From an uncultured Woeseiaceae bacterium (GTDB taxonomy: Bacteria > Pseudomonadota > Gammaproteobacteria > Steroidobacterales > Woeseiaceae): DNA of 64,000 bases. The notes below the pieces were generated by a model. That model had not been told where the DNA came from, ran no database searches, and saw nothing but the letters and a program-made list of their open reading frames with translations. Within the stretch, counting starts at the first letter, position 1; each line of letters starts with the position of its first letter. The position numbers and the translations under genes were made by a program. This document shows, one piece after another, positions 8,371 through 19,734 of this stretch. The stretch is from contig CAMYJB010000010.1 of assembly GCA_947258565.1 (NCBI GenBank), forward strand, positions 58,173 through 122,172, written 5' to 3'.

Positions 8371-10131
8371 ATGCCCATTCAGCAATTACCAGGCCACCTG
8401 ATCAACCAGATCGCTGCCGGCGAGGTCGTCGAGCGGCCTGCCTCCGTCGTCAAGGAACTCGTCGAGAACAGTCTCGACGCCGGTGCCGACGTTATCCAGA
8501 TCGACATCGCTGCGGGCGGGGCGAAGCTGATTCGTGTGCGCGACAGCGGCAGCGGCATCGCGAAGGACGAGCTGTCATTGGCGTTATCGCGCCATGCCAC
8601 CAGCAAGATTGCCAGCCTCGAAGACCTGGAGGCGGTCGTATCGCTGGGATTTCGTGGTGAGGCGTTGCCGAGTATCGCCTCGGTGGCACGCCTGGTACTC
8701 ACGTCGCGCACCGCGTCTGAGGATACGGCCTGGCAGGTCGAAGCGGACGGCGGCGAGATCAGCGGCCCTCGTCCGGCGGCCCACGCGACGGGTACCACGG
8801 TCGAAGTGCACGACCTGTTCTACAACACGCCTGCAAGACGTCGCTTCCTGCGAACCGAGCGAACGGAATTCGGGCACATCGACAAATGGCTACGGCGTCT
8901 TGCGCTGTCGCGGCCGGGCGTTGCTTTCACGCTGACGCACAACCGGCGCACCGTGCTGAAACTGCCCGCCGCACTGAGTAGCGAACAGCAGCTGGCGCGC
9001 CTGGCCAAGCTGTGCGGTGATGCATTCGCGGACCAGACGATCCATCTCGAGCACGAGACCGAGGGCATCGCGCTGCAGGGCTGGATTGCGCTGCCGACCT
9101 ACAACCGCAGCCAGCCGGACCAGCAATACTGGTTCGTCAACGGCCGCAGCATCAGCGACAGGACCCTGGCGCATGCCGCCAGGCACGCCTACAGGGACGT
9201 TCTGTTTCATGGCCGCTTTCCGGCCTACGTACTCAACCTGGCCATGGATCCTGCCGGCGTGGACGCGAATGCGCACCCTGCGAAGCACGAGGTTCGCTTC
9301 CGCGATGGCCGGCGCGTGCACGGTATTGTCGCGCAGACCCTGGAGGTGGCGCTTCGCGATACCCGGCCGGGCGGTCACGCGCCTGCGCCGGCCTCCATCG
9401 TCCGCTATCCGGAGGCCGCGCAGCGGCCGATGCCCTTGCCGGGGGCCGAGCGGGGCGGTCCCGCGAACGTCAGGGAGGCGCTCGCGGGTTACGGTACCCT
9501 GACTGGCGCATCCGTGGCGCTGCAGGTCGACGCCGAGCCAGGCGAGGTGCCGCCGCTGGGTTTTGCCATTGCACAGCTTGCGGGCGTCTACATTCTCGCG
9601 GAAAACAGCGACGGGCTGATCGTGGTCGACATGCACGCTGCACACGAGCGAATCACCTACGAGAAGCTGAAAAGGAGTTTCGATGATCGCGCTGTCGTGC
9701 GGCAGCCGCTGCTGGTTCCGGTCACTCTTGCTGTTGCGGAGAACGAGGCGGACCGGGTCGAGCAGTCGTCGCGCGACCTGGAGGAATTGGGCTTGTCGGT
9801 GGATCGCACCGGCCCTGCGACACTGGTGGTGCGGGAGGTGCCCGCATTGCTCAAGGATTCCGACGTCGAGTCCCTGTTGCGCGATCTGTTGTCGGACATC
9901 GGGGAGGCGGGCAGCAGCAGCCGCCTCCAGGATGCCAGCGACGAATTCCTCGCGACGATGGCATGCCATCACTCCGTGCGGGCAAACCGCAGACTTTCGC
10001 TGGACGAGATGAACGCGTTGCTGCGGGAAATGGAGACCACGGAGCGTGCCGATCAGTGCAATCACGGGCGGCCGACGTGGGCGGCGATCTCGATGGCGGA
10101 GCTGGACCGGCTGTTCCTGCGCGGGCAGTAA
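8371..10131 (+). CDS. mutL: DNA mismatch repair protein MutL, endonuclease-type
   Basis: MutL couples mismatch recognition by MutS to strand removal. The 586-residue product has the GHKL ATPase motifs (ELVENSLDAGAD, RDSGSGI, SRHATSKI, FRGEALPSIASV). The C-terminal half carries the metal-dependent nicking endonuclease set: DMHAAHERITYE (DQHA-x2-E-x4-E with Q replaced by M), ACHHSVRANR and CNHGRPTW. E. coli MutL lacks these; Pseudomonas-type MutL has them. The genome therefore probably uses methyl-independent repair without MutH. ATG 8371 follows a short hairpin and has no Shine-Dalgarno. The stop is at 10129-10131, 10 nt before the likely miaA start. Confidence 0.97.
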   Translation: MPIQQLPGHLINQIAAGEVVERPASVVKELVENSLDAGADVIQIDIAAGGAKLIRVRDSGSGIAKDELSLALSRHATSKIASLEDLEAVVSLGFRGEALPSIASVARLVLTSRTASEDTAWQVEADGGEISGPRPAAHATGTTVEVHDLFYNTPARRRFLRTERTEFGHIDKWLRRLALSRPGVAFTLTHNRRTVLKLPAALSSEQQLARLAKLCGDAFADQTIHLEHETEGIALQGWIALPTYNRSQPDQQYWFVNGRSISDRTLAHAARHAYRDVLFHGRFPAYVLNLAMDPAGVDANAHPAKHEVRFRDGRRVHGIVAQTLEVALRDTRPGGHAPAPASIVRYPEAAQRPMPLPGAERGGPANVREALAGYGTLTGASVALQVDAEPGEVPPLGFAIAQLAGVYILAENSDGLIVVDMHAAHERITYEKLKRSFDDRAVVRQPLLVPVTLAVAENEADRVEQSSRDLEELGLSVDRTGPATLVVREVPALLKDSDVESLLRDLLSDIGEAGSSSRLQDASDEFLATMACHHSVRANRRLSLDEMNALLREMETTERADQCNHGRPTWAAISMAELDRLFLRGQ

Positions 10132-10141
10132 GGGCGCCGCA

Positions 10142-11074
10142 ATCAAAACCCGAACCGCTATCTGCCTGATGGGCCCGACCGCGTCCGGTAAGACGGACGT
10201 CGCGATCGAGCTGTGCCAGCGTTTTCCGCTCGACGTAATCAGTGTCGACTCCGCGCTGGTTTACCGCGGCATGGATATCGGCACAGCCAAACCGGACGCG
10301 GCCACGCTGCGCGAGACGCCACATCGCCTCATCGATATTCGTGATCCCGAGGACAGCTACTCCGCGGGCGACTTCGTGCGCGACGCGGTAGCAGCGATGC
10401 AGGCGATCTTCGAGTCCGGCCGGACGCCGCTGCTCGTTGGCGGCACGATGATGTACTTTCGCGCGCTAATCGCGGGCATGGCTGCGCTGCCGCCCGCCGA
10501 CGCGGAGGTCCGTGCGGCGATCGACGCAGAAGCAGAGGAGCGGGGCTGGCCGGCGCTCCATGACGAATTGCGGCAGGTCGATCCGGCAGCGGCCGAGCGG
10601 ATCAACCCGAACGACAGCCAGCGCATCCAGCGCGCGCTCGAGGTCTACCGGCTGAGCGGTCGGGCGCTGACCGCATGGCAGGATTCCTCGGCGGTAGCGG
10701 CAGGATCCGGGGACATCGGCTTCGAGAAGCTGGCGCTCCGGGTCGAGCCGCGATCGTTGCTGCATGAGCGCATCGCGCTGCGCCTCGAGCGCATGCTGGA
10801 CGCCGGTTTCCTGGACGAGATCCGGCGCCTCAAGGAGCGTCCGGGGCTTCATCGCGACAGCCCCGCGATGCGCGCCGTCGGATACAGGCAGTTCTGGACG
10901 CATCTCGCCGGGGAGTGCCCGTTCGACGAAGCGCTGGCGATGGCGCAGGCCGCCACGCGGCAGCTGGCGAAGCGCCAGATCACGTGGTTACGGTCCGAAA
11001 AGGGCCTGAAATCCTTCGATGCCCTTGATTCCGCCGTTGCAGATGCTATATCGGAGTTTTTGGCGGCCCGGTAG
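10142..11074 (+). CDS. miaA: tRNA dimethylallyltransferase
   Basis: MiaA adds a dimethylallyl group to A37 of UNN-reading tRNAs. Motifs are GPTASGKTDVAIELC (P-loop), SVDSALVYRGMDIGTAKP and HRLIDIRDPEDSYSAGDF. The start is uncertain. Homologues begin about ten residues before the P-loop, but no ATG, GTG or TTG exists there. ATC 10142 has AAGGG 7 nt upstream and gives a family-like N terminus (310 residues). The only conventional in-frame start upstream is GTG 10046; it adds 32 Arg/Gly/Ser-rich residues that overlap mutL by 86 nt and look non-native. The ATG at 10169 would start inside the P-loop strand. Function is sure; the exact start is not. Confidence 0.9.
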   Translation: MKTRTAICLMGPTASGKTDVAIELCQRFPLDVISVDSALVYRGMDIGTAKPDAATLRETPHRLIDIRDPEDSYSAGDFVRDAVAAMQAIFESGRTPLLVGGTMMYFRALIAGMAALPPADAEVRAAIDAEAEERGWPALHDELRQVDPAAAERINPNDSQRIQRALEVYRLSGRALTAWQDSSAVAAGSGDIGFEKLALRVEPRSLLHERIALRLERMLDAGFLDEIRRLKERPGLHRDSPAMRAVGYRQFWTHLAGECPFDEALAMAQAATRQLAKRQITWLRSEKGLKSFDALDSAVADAISEFLAAR

Positions 11075-11206
11075 GGCCGATTTTTGGCTTGGTTCTGGCC
11101 GGCCTGTGATAGACTTTTTTGACGCTTAGGCTGAACTTCGCACAAGGGCAACCGGCGCCACCGGTATGCGGGTTCAAATAACAATCAACAATAAGGAGAC
11201 CCCGAC

Positions 11207-11452
11207 ATGGCTAAAGGGCAGACATTACAAGATCCCTTCCTGAATATTTTACGCAAGGAAAAAGTTCCGGTTTCCATTTACCTCGTAAACGGTATCAAGC
11301 TGCAGGGACAGGTGGACTCGTTCGACCAGTTCGTCGTGCTCCTGAAGAACAGCGTTAACCAGATGGTCTACAAGCATGCAATCTCTACCGTGGTGCCATC
11401 GCGCAACGTGCGTCTGCCATTGCCAGATGACGCAGGAGACGGTGACGATTAA
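11207..11452 (+). CDS. hfq: RNA-binding protein Hfq
   Basis: Hfq is the hexameric Sm-like chaperone that pairs small RNAs with mRNAs. The product is 81 residues with the Sm1 region ([20 protein letters not shown]) and the Sm2 motif [12 protein letters not shown]. The acidic C-terminal tail is short ([10 protein letters not shown]), about 20 residues shorter than in E. coli. AAGGAGA lies about 9 nt before ATG 11207. The 132-nt gap after miaA holds TTGACG (11119-11124) but no convincing -10, so a separate hfq promoter is possible but not shown. hflX begins 35 nt downstream. Confidence 0.98.
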   Translation: MAKGQTLQDPFLNILRKEKVPVSIYLVNGIKLQGQVDSFDQFVVLLKNSVNQMVYKHAISTVVPSRNVRLPLPDDAGDGDD

Positions 11453-11487
11453 CTGCGGAACGCGACCCTCGTTGCAGGAGGGCGCAT

Positions 11488-12807
11488 TTGTTTGAAAGAC
11501 CGCAAAGCGGCGAACGTGCAATTCTCGTCCACGCGGGCCCCGGCGGCGCACCTGACGACTCCGAGCGTTCGGAGTTCGGCGAACTTGCGCGTTCTGCCGG
11601 CGCGATCATCGTCGACGAGGTCGTCAGTGCCCGTAAACGGCCGGAACCGCGATTCTTCATCGGCAAGGGCAAGGTCGAAGAGCTGCGATCGAGCGTCGAA
11701 GCCAACGATGCCGAACTCGTTATTTTCGGGGCACCGCTGTCGCCCAGCCAGGAGCGCAATCTGGAACGCGAACTCAAGTGTCGTGTCCTCGACCGCGCGG
11801 GGCTCATTCTCGACATCTTTGCCCAGCGAGCACGCAGCTTCGAAGGCAAACTGCAGGTCGAACTCGCCCAGCTCCGGCACCTGTCGACCCGGCTCGTGCG
11901 CGGCTGGACGCATCTCGAGCGGCAGAAGGGTGGCATCGGGCTTCGCGGCCCGGGCGAGACCCAGCTGGAAACGGACCGCCGCCTGCTGGGGCGCCGGATC
12001 CGGCAGCTGAACGCGCGTCTCGAGCAGGTCGATGCGCGCCGCACGATGAACCGGCGCAACCGCGTGCGCGCCGAAGTACCGACCGTGGCCCTGGTTGGCT
12101 ATACGAATGCCGGCAAGTCGACCTTGTTCAACGCACTGACCGATGCCGGCGTGTACGTGCAGGACCAGTTGTTTGCAACGCTCGATCCCACGGTTCGCCG
12201 CGTCGAGCTGCCCGACGGAATCGACATCGTGCTGGCCGATACCGTTGGCTTCATACGGGATCTGCCGCACGAGCTGATCGCGGCATTCCGCTCGACGCTG
12301 CAGGAAGCGCGAGAGGCCGACCTGATTCTGCACCTGATCGATGCGAGTGACCCGAATCGCTGGCAGCGCGTGCGTCAGGTCAATTCGGTGCTGAAACAGC
12401 TGGATGCGGATCGTGTCCCGCAGATACGCGTGTACAATAAGATCGATCTGCTGGACCGCAGCCCGCGCCTGACGAGCAATCGCGATGGCGAGGGGCGGGC
12501 GGTATGGTTGTCAGCGGCGACCGGCGAAGGTATCCGGTTACTTCTGGAGGCGCTCAGTGACCGTCTGCGCCGCAAGACGCTGCATAGGCTCATTCACCTG
12601 CAACCGTCGCAAGGCCGGCTGCGGGCGAGGCTTTTCGAACTCGGCGCAGTACTGAACGAGCAGATCGACGAAGACGGCGGATGGACGCTGGAACTGGAAA
12701 TGGCGGAGCAGGATCTGAAGCGTTTCATGAAGCGCGAGAACATTGATCCGGAACTACTCGAGCCGTTGCCGGTCATCACATCGGCGGCAACGGCAAATCT
12801 GAAATAG
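11488..12807 (+). CDS. hflX: GTPase HflX (ribosome rescue/splitting factor)
   Basis: HflX is a GTPase that binds the 50S subunit and splits stalled ribosomes, notably after heat shock. The 439 residues have the HflX N-terminal domain (FIGKGKVEEL, GRTQ-like GETQLETDRR) and the G domain with G1 GYTNAGKSTLFN, G3 DTVGFI and G4 YNKIDL. The start is TTG 11488 with a strong GGAGGG 5 nt upstream, giving MFERPQSGE, which aligns with family N termini. It sits between hfq and hflK as in E. coli. Confidence 0.95.
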   Translation: MFERPQSGERAILVHAGPGGAPDDSERSEFGELARSAGAIIVDEVVSARKRPEPRFFIGKGKVEELRSSVEANDAELVIFGAPLSPSQERNLERELKCRVLDRAGLILDIFAQRARSFEGKLQVELAQLRHLSTRLVRGWTHLERQKGGIGLRGPGETQLETDRRLLGRRIRQLNARLEQVDARRTMNRRNRVRAEVPTVALVGYTNAGKSTLFNALTDAGVYVQDQLFATLDPTVRRVELPDGIDIVLADTVGFIRDLPHELIAAFRSTLQEAREADLILHLIDASDPNRWQRVRQVNSVLKQLDADRVPQIRVYNKIDLLDRSPRLTSNRDGEGRAVWLSAATGEGIRLLLEALSDRLRRKTLHRLIHLQPSQGRLRARLFELGAVLNEQIDEDGGWTLELEMAEQDLKRFMKRENIDPELLEPLPVITSAATANLK

Positions 12808-12841
12808 ACACCCTTCTTACACAAGACTACGTTGTAAAACT

Positions 12842-13960
12842 ATGGCATGGAACGAACCTGGAAACGGCAAGGACCCCTGGAACAGGGGCGACAAAGAGCC
12901 CAACGATCTGGACCAGATCGTACAGAACTGGCAGCGGCGCCTCAGCAGCCTTCTCGGCGGTGGTGGTAGCAGCGGTCGCGCGCCGGGTGGTGCCGGAGGC
13001 TACATCCTGATCGGGCTGCTGCTGATCGCCTGGGGCGCTACGGGCGTCTACCGGGTCGACGAGGCGGAGCGAGGCGTTGTCCAGCGCTTCGGCGCCTACA
13101 CCGAGACGACGATGCCGGGTATTCACTGGCACCTGCCGTTCCCGATCGAATCCGTCGATATCGTCAATACCAATGCGGTCCAGAACTTCCCGTTCCGCAC
13201 CGAAATACTGACGGCAGATGAGCAGTACGTGTTTATCCAGATGGTCGTTCAGTACAGGCGCACGGATCCCGTGAAGTACAGCTTCGAGGTGGTCGATCCC
13301 GAGGCGACCGTGCAGGACGTGACCGAAAGCGCGCTGCGCGAGGTGATCGGGACGAGCGAACTCGAGACGCTCGTGACCGGGGAGCGTGACCAAATTGCGC
13401 AACGAACGCTTGACACCCTGCAGGTCACGCTCGACCAGTACGAGTCCGGTATCAGCGTCACTTCCGTGTCGATCATCAATCTTGATTATCCACAGGACGT
13501 GCAGGCGGCGGTCAACGATACGCAGAAGGCAACCAATGACAGCGCGCGTTTTCAGCTGGAAGCGGAGAAATACGCCAAGGACATCATCCCGCGCGCGCGT
13601 GGTGACGCACAGCGCATCACGCTCGACGCACGTGCGTACCAGGATCGCGTCATTCGTGATGCAGAAGGTGAAGCGGCTCGCTTCGTGGCATTGCTGACCG
13701 AATATCAAAAAGCGCCTCGAGTAACGCGCGACCGCCTTTACATTGAGGCGGTCGAGCAGGTTTACGGCAGCACCAACAAGGTGCTGCTGGACTCCGCGGG
13801 CAGCGGCAACCTGCTGTATCTGCCGATCGACAAGCTGATCGAAGGCGCCAGCCAGCGCCAGTCCGCCCAGGAACTGAACCGCCTCACGGAACAGTCGCGG
13901 ACCACGTCACCGGAGAGACGTCTCGAACTGGAAGACCGTGAAAGGAGGACAAGACAATGA
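12842..13960 (+). CDS. hflK: FtsH protease modulator HflK
   Basis: HflK is a membrane SPFH/band-7 protein that with HflC forms a cage around FtsH. The Gly-rich, disordered N terminus is followed by one membrane segment (about residues 55-75, GYILIGLLLIAWGATGVYRV) and the SPFH domain (VQRFGAYTETTMPGIHWHLP onward), then a long helical stretch rich in charged residues. The 372-residue length is close to the family. No Shine-Dalgarno is visible before ATG 12842. It overlaps hflC by 4 nt (ATGA), consistent with equimolar production. Confidence 0.95.
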   Translation: MAWNEPGNGKDPWNRGDKEPNDLDQIVQNWQRRLSSLLGGGGSSGRAPGGAGGYILIGLLLIAWGATGVYRVDEAERGVVQRFGAYTETTMPGIHWHLPFPIESVDIVNTNAVQNFPFRTEILTADEQYVFIQMVVQYRRTDPVKYSFEVVDPEATVQDVTESALREVIGTSELETLVTGERDQIAQRTLDTLQVTLDQYESGISVTSVSIINLDYPQDVQAAVNDTQKATNDSARFQLEAEKYAKDIIPRARGDAQRITLDARAYQDRVIRDAEGEAARFVALLTEYQKAPRVTRDRLYIEAVEQVYGSTNKVLLDSAGSGNLLYLPIDKLIEGASQRQSAQELNRLTEQSRTTSPERRLELEDRERRTRQ

Positions 13961-14826
13961 GTAACGCCATGTTTCGTGTGTTCGTCGTTCTCGGTCTGAT
14001 TGCCGTCGCCGTCGCCTTGTCGCTCTTTACGGTTAACGAACGCGACCTCGCTATCAAGCTGCAGCTCGGTAAAGTCGTCGAGTCCGGTTACGACCCGGGG
14101 CTGCACTTCAAGATCCCGGTGGTGCAGAACGTTCGCAAGTTCCCGCGCCGCATCCTGACGATCGAGGACAGCCCGGACCGCGTCTTCACGGCGGAGAAGA
14201 AGGCTCTCAAGGTCGACTTTTTCGTCAAGTGGCGCATCGTCGATCCGGTGCGCTTCTATACCTCGACGGGCGGCAGCCTCCTGTTTGCCGATGACCGCCT
14301 CGGCGAAATCATCAAGAACGCGGTGGTCACCGAATTCGGTAAGCGCTCGGTGCGCGAAGCCATCTCTGCAGAACGTGCCGAATTGATGCGCGACATGCTG
14401 GTAACCGCTACGACGACCGCCGAGGACCTCGGCGTTGAATTGATCGACTTTCGCGTCAAGCAGGTCGAACTCATGGATGAGGTCAAGAATGCAGTTTACG
14501 CGCAGATGAACGAGGAGCGCGCTCGAACCGCGGCCGAACTTCGCGCGGAAGGCCGCGCCGAGGCTGAGCGTATCCGCGCAGAGGCGGACCGCGAGCGCAC
14601 GATCATCCTGGCGGATGCCAATCGCGAGAGCGAGAAAATCCGTGGTGAAGGGGATGCCGTGGCGGCCGAGATCTACGCGAGCGCATACCAGCAGGACCCC
14701 GAATTTTACGCGTTCTACCGCAGTATCAATGCTTACAAGCGGTCGATAGGCAAATCCAATGACCTGCTGGTGCTCGATCCCAACAATGAGTTCTTCCGCT
14801 ATCTGAACCAGTCGGGCGGCGAGTAA
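13957..14826 (+). CDS. hflC: FtsH protease modulator HflC
   Basis: HflC is the partner of HflK. The product is 289 residues with an N-terminal membrane anchor (about residues 5-24) followed by an SPFH domain (VNERDLAIKLQLGKVVESGYDPGLHFKIP) and a charged coiled-coil region (about 175-235, alternating ARAEAERIRAEADRE-type heptads). It ends in the family-like QQDPEFYAFYRS ... YKRSIGKSNDLLVLDPNNEFF. It overlaps hflK by 4 nt. Confidence 0.96.
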   Translation: MSNAMFRVFVVLGLIAVAVALSLFTVNERDLAIKLQLGKVVESGYDPGLHFKIPVVQNVRKFPRRILTIEDSPDRVFTAEKKALKVDFFVKWRIVDPVRFYTSTGGSLLFADDRLGEIIKNAVVTEFGKRSVREAISAERAELMRDMLVTATTTAEDLGVELIDFRVKQVELMDEVKNAVYAQMNEERARTAAELRAEGRAEAERIRAEADRERTIILADANRESEKIRGEGDAVAAEIYASAYQQDPEFYAFYRSINAYKRSIGKSNDLLVLDPNNEFFRYLNQSGGE

Positions 14827-14836
14827 TCCGGCTGGC

Positions 14837-17413
<2,577 letters not shown>

Positions 17414-17451
17414 TAGTCTTTGCCGCAAAATAAGAACGACAAAGGAGAGTC

Positions 17452-19185
17452 GTGTTGACTGACTCGACCGTTGCGGCACATGCCGACAGACCCTATCCCG
17501 AACTAACCTGGATCGCCGTCGGCGTCGGCTGGTTCCTCGGCGTCATCATTGCCGTCTCTATCGGCTATGCGGCGCTGATCCTCGGCTTCTCGATCGAAGG
17601 GTCGGAGCTGGCCGCGATACTCGGCTTCGGCATCCTGCGCGGCATCCTGCGCAGGCGCAGCATCATCGAAAACAACATCGTGCAGACCGTAGCCAGCGGC
17701 GTGAACGGGGCATCGTCGGGCATGATGTTCTCGGTTCCGGCGATCTTCCTGCTGGGCTACGGCGACCGCTTCGACCCGATCATCCTGACATTCGGCTGCA
17801 TAGCCGGCGCGTTCCTCGGCATCGCGTTCATCATTCCGCTCAGGAAACACATGATCGATTACGAGCGGCTGACATACCCGGGTGGTGTTGCTGTGGCGAC
17901 GATCCTGAAATCGCCGGGCGCGGGTGTCCGCAAGGCGATCATCCTTGTCGCCGCAGCGCTGTTGAGTGCAACGGTGCATGTAATCACGCTGAAGACCGGG
18001 GTGTCGAACTGGAATCTCGGGGCTGTGCTCGGTCTGCCGGAGTACATGAACGGCATCTGGTACCTGTCGCTCATGACCGTAGGCGTCGGTTTCATCGCCG
18101 GGCGCGGGGGCATTGCGTTCATTATTGGCGGATTCGTTGCCTACTGGTTCGTTTCGCCCCTGCTGTCCGTGACCGGGGCATTCCCGGTGAACGAGGCAGG
18201 CCAGCTCATTAACACGCCTGGCGACCTGCGCCTGCTGCTGTATCGTCCCCTCGGTATCGGCATGCTGATCGGCGGCGCAATCATGGGCGTCATTCTCGCA
18301 GCACCCCTGATACTCAGCGCGATCAAGTCGATGCAGAAGGCGGCCTCTGTGGAGACGAGTGTCGCAGCTGAGGAAATGCCCATTAAACTCCTCTACTTCG
18401 CGGTCGTCGGCGCAGCCGTGTTGCTCGGCGTCATGGCCGTAACGGCGGTGGAATCGATGACGCTGCTGGGCGGCATATCGATGGCGCTGCTGGGCACGCT
18501 CTGGATCTGGATGGCGGGCATCATTCTCTCGGAGGCAATCGGCCGCACGAACTGGTCGCCGTTGTCGGGAATGACGCTCGTCGGAATTACCCTGCTGATT
18601 ATCGTGACGCAGGCGTTCGGCATGGAGCGCAGCGATTCGATCATCGCCGCCATCATGGTAGGCGCGGCCATGTGCGTCGCGATGTCGCAGGCAACCGACC
18701 TGATGCTGGATCTGAAAACCGGCTATCTCGTTGGCGCGACCCCGAGGATGCAGCAGATCGGCCAGTTTGCCGGCGCGTGGCTGGGGCCGATCGTCGTAAT
18801 CTTCGTGATTTTCGCGCTCAACGAGGCCTATACGCTCGGCAGCGAACGACTGCCGGCGCCACAGGCGCAGGCACTCGCGAGCACCATCGACGGCATCATG
18901 GGCGGGGATGTCCCGGTGCAGAAGTACGCTGCCGGCGCGCTCCTCGGCGGCATATTGTCGATCGTCATGGGCGGTCTGGGCATTACGGTCGGCCTCGGTT
19001 TCTACCTGCCGTTCAATATCGTTCTCACGTATTCGCTGGGAACGCTGAGCCGTGAAATCGCAGACCGGGCGATGGGCAAGAACTGGGCGGAGCAGGTCGG
19101 CATCCCGATAGCAGCCGGGTTTATCGTCGGGGAAGCGCTCGTCGGGGTCGGCGACGCGATACGACACGTGCTGATGGCGACCTAG
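17452..19185 (+). CDS. OPT family oligopeptide transporter
   Basis: A 577-residue, strongly hydrophobic protein with about 14-16 membrane segments. It belongs to the oligopeptide transporter (OPT/YSL-like) family, judged by GFGILRGILRRRSIIENNIVQ followed by ASGVNGASSGMMFSVPA, the NWNLGAVLGLP segment and DLMLDLKTGYLVGATPRMQQ. Such proteins take up peptides or metal chelates with protons. AAAGGAG lies at 17441-17447; GTG 17452 is used, but TTG 17455 has the better spacing. A membrane protein of unknown function follows 12 nt later. Confidence 0.92.
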   Translation: MLTDSTVAAHADRPYPELTWIAVGVGWFLGVIIAVSIGYAALILGFSIEGSELAAILGFGILRGILRRRSIIENNIVQTVASGVNGASSGMMFSVPAIFLLGYGDRFDPIILTFGCIAGAFLGIAFIIPLRKHMIDYERLTYPGGVAVATILKSPGAGVRKAIILVAAALLSATVHVITLKTGVSNWNLGAVLGLPEYMNGIWYLSLMTVGVGFIAGRGGIAFIIGGFVAYWFVSPLLSVTGAFPVNEAGQLINTPGDLRLLLYRPLGIGMLIGGAIMGVILAAPLILSAIKSMQKAASVETSVAAEEMPIKLLYFAVVGAAVLLGVMAVTAVESMTLLGGISMALLGTLWIWMAGIILSEAIGRTNWSPLSGMTLVGITLLIIVTQAFGMERSDSIIAAIMVGAAMCVAMSQATDLMLDLKTGYLVGATPRMQQIGQFAGAWLGPIVVIFVIFALNEAYTLGSERLPAPQAQALASTIDGIMGGDVPVQKYAAGALLGGILSIVMGGLGITVGLGFYLPFNIVLTYSLGTLSREIADRAMGKNWAEQVGIPIAAGFIVGEALVGVGDAIRHVLMAT

Positions 19186-19197
19186 GAGAAGATGACT

Positions 19198-19728
19198 ATG
19201 AAGGGACTGGGCTATTTTCTTCTGAGTGCGGGATTCGTCGTTGCGGCGTACGCGACGGCACTGGATGTCGAGCGCGTCAGCTGGCCACTCTTTGCCGCTG
19301 CTGCCCTTGCAGCGATTGCAGGTGTTTTTTTGATCAAGCGGCACGCCAGGTCGCTCGCGCAGTCCCTGGAGGTGCTGGAGAGCAATCGCGTCGAGCTGCG
19401 CGAGTCCATCGACAACGTCGTCCGCGATCTTCGCGAGATTGTCAGCAGCGGAAGTCTGCGCGGAGCGGCGCTGCGCGACCGTATCGATACAAAGCTCCAT
19501 CCGGACCTGATCCGCTTCGTCGATGCGCGCGAGAGCATGGTGCACCTGTTCGGCCTGCAAGCGTACGCCGACATCATGAGTCACTTTGCGGCGGGTGAGC
19601 GCTATATCAATCGAGTGTGGTCATCTTCCGCCGACGGTTACGACGTCGAGGCCGCCCGTTACCTGGGTAAGGCGGAAGAGCAGTTTGCTGACGCTCAACG
19701 GCAGCTTAAGGCGGCGACGCGAAAATAG
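19198..19728 (+). CDS. Hypothetical membrane-anchored coiled-coil protein
   Basis: Not recognised. The 176-residue product has two N-terminal membrane helices (about 3-20 and 27-45) and a soluble helical domain rich in Leu, Arg and Glu (SLAQSLEVLESNRVELRESI), suggesting a coiled coil, then a compact C-terminal part (FGLQAYADIMSHFAAGERYINRVWSSS). AGGAGA is 8 nt from ATG 19198 and only 2 nt from the in-frame ATG 19192, so 19198 is preferred. It follows the OPT transporter closely and may be an accessory to it; this is positional inference only. Confidence 0.75.
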   Translation: MKGLGYFLLSAGFVVAAYATALDVERVSWPLFAAAALAAIAGVFLIKRHARSLAQSLEVLESNRVELRESIDNVVRDLREIVSSGSLRGAALRDRIDTKLHPDLIRFVDARESMVHLFGLQAYADIMSHFAAGERYINRVWSSSADGYDVEAARYLGKAEEQFADAQRQLKAATRK

Positions 19729-19734
19729 GGTCGG

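Noticed and set aside
17503..19584. A 693-codon open frame on the minus strand opposite the OPT transporter
   Set aside because: It is rich in Asp/Arg/Gln/His as expected for the antisense of a hydrophobic protein in GC-rich DNA, has no recognisable motif, and also covers the next gene.
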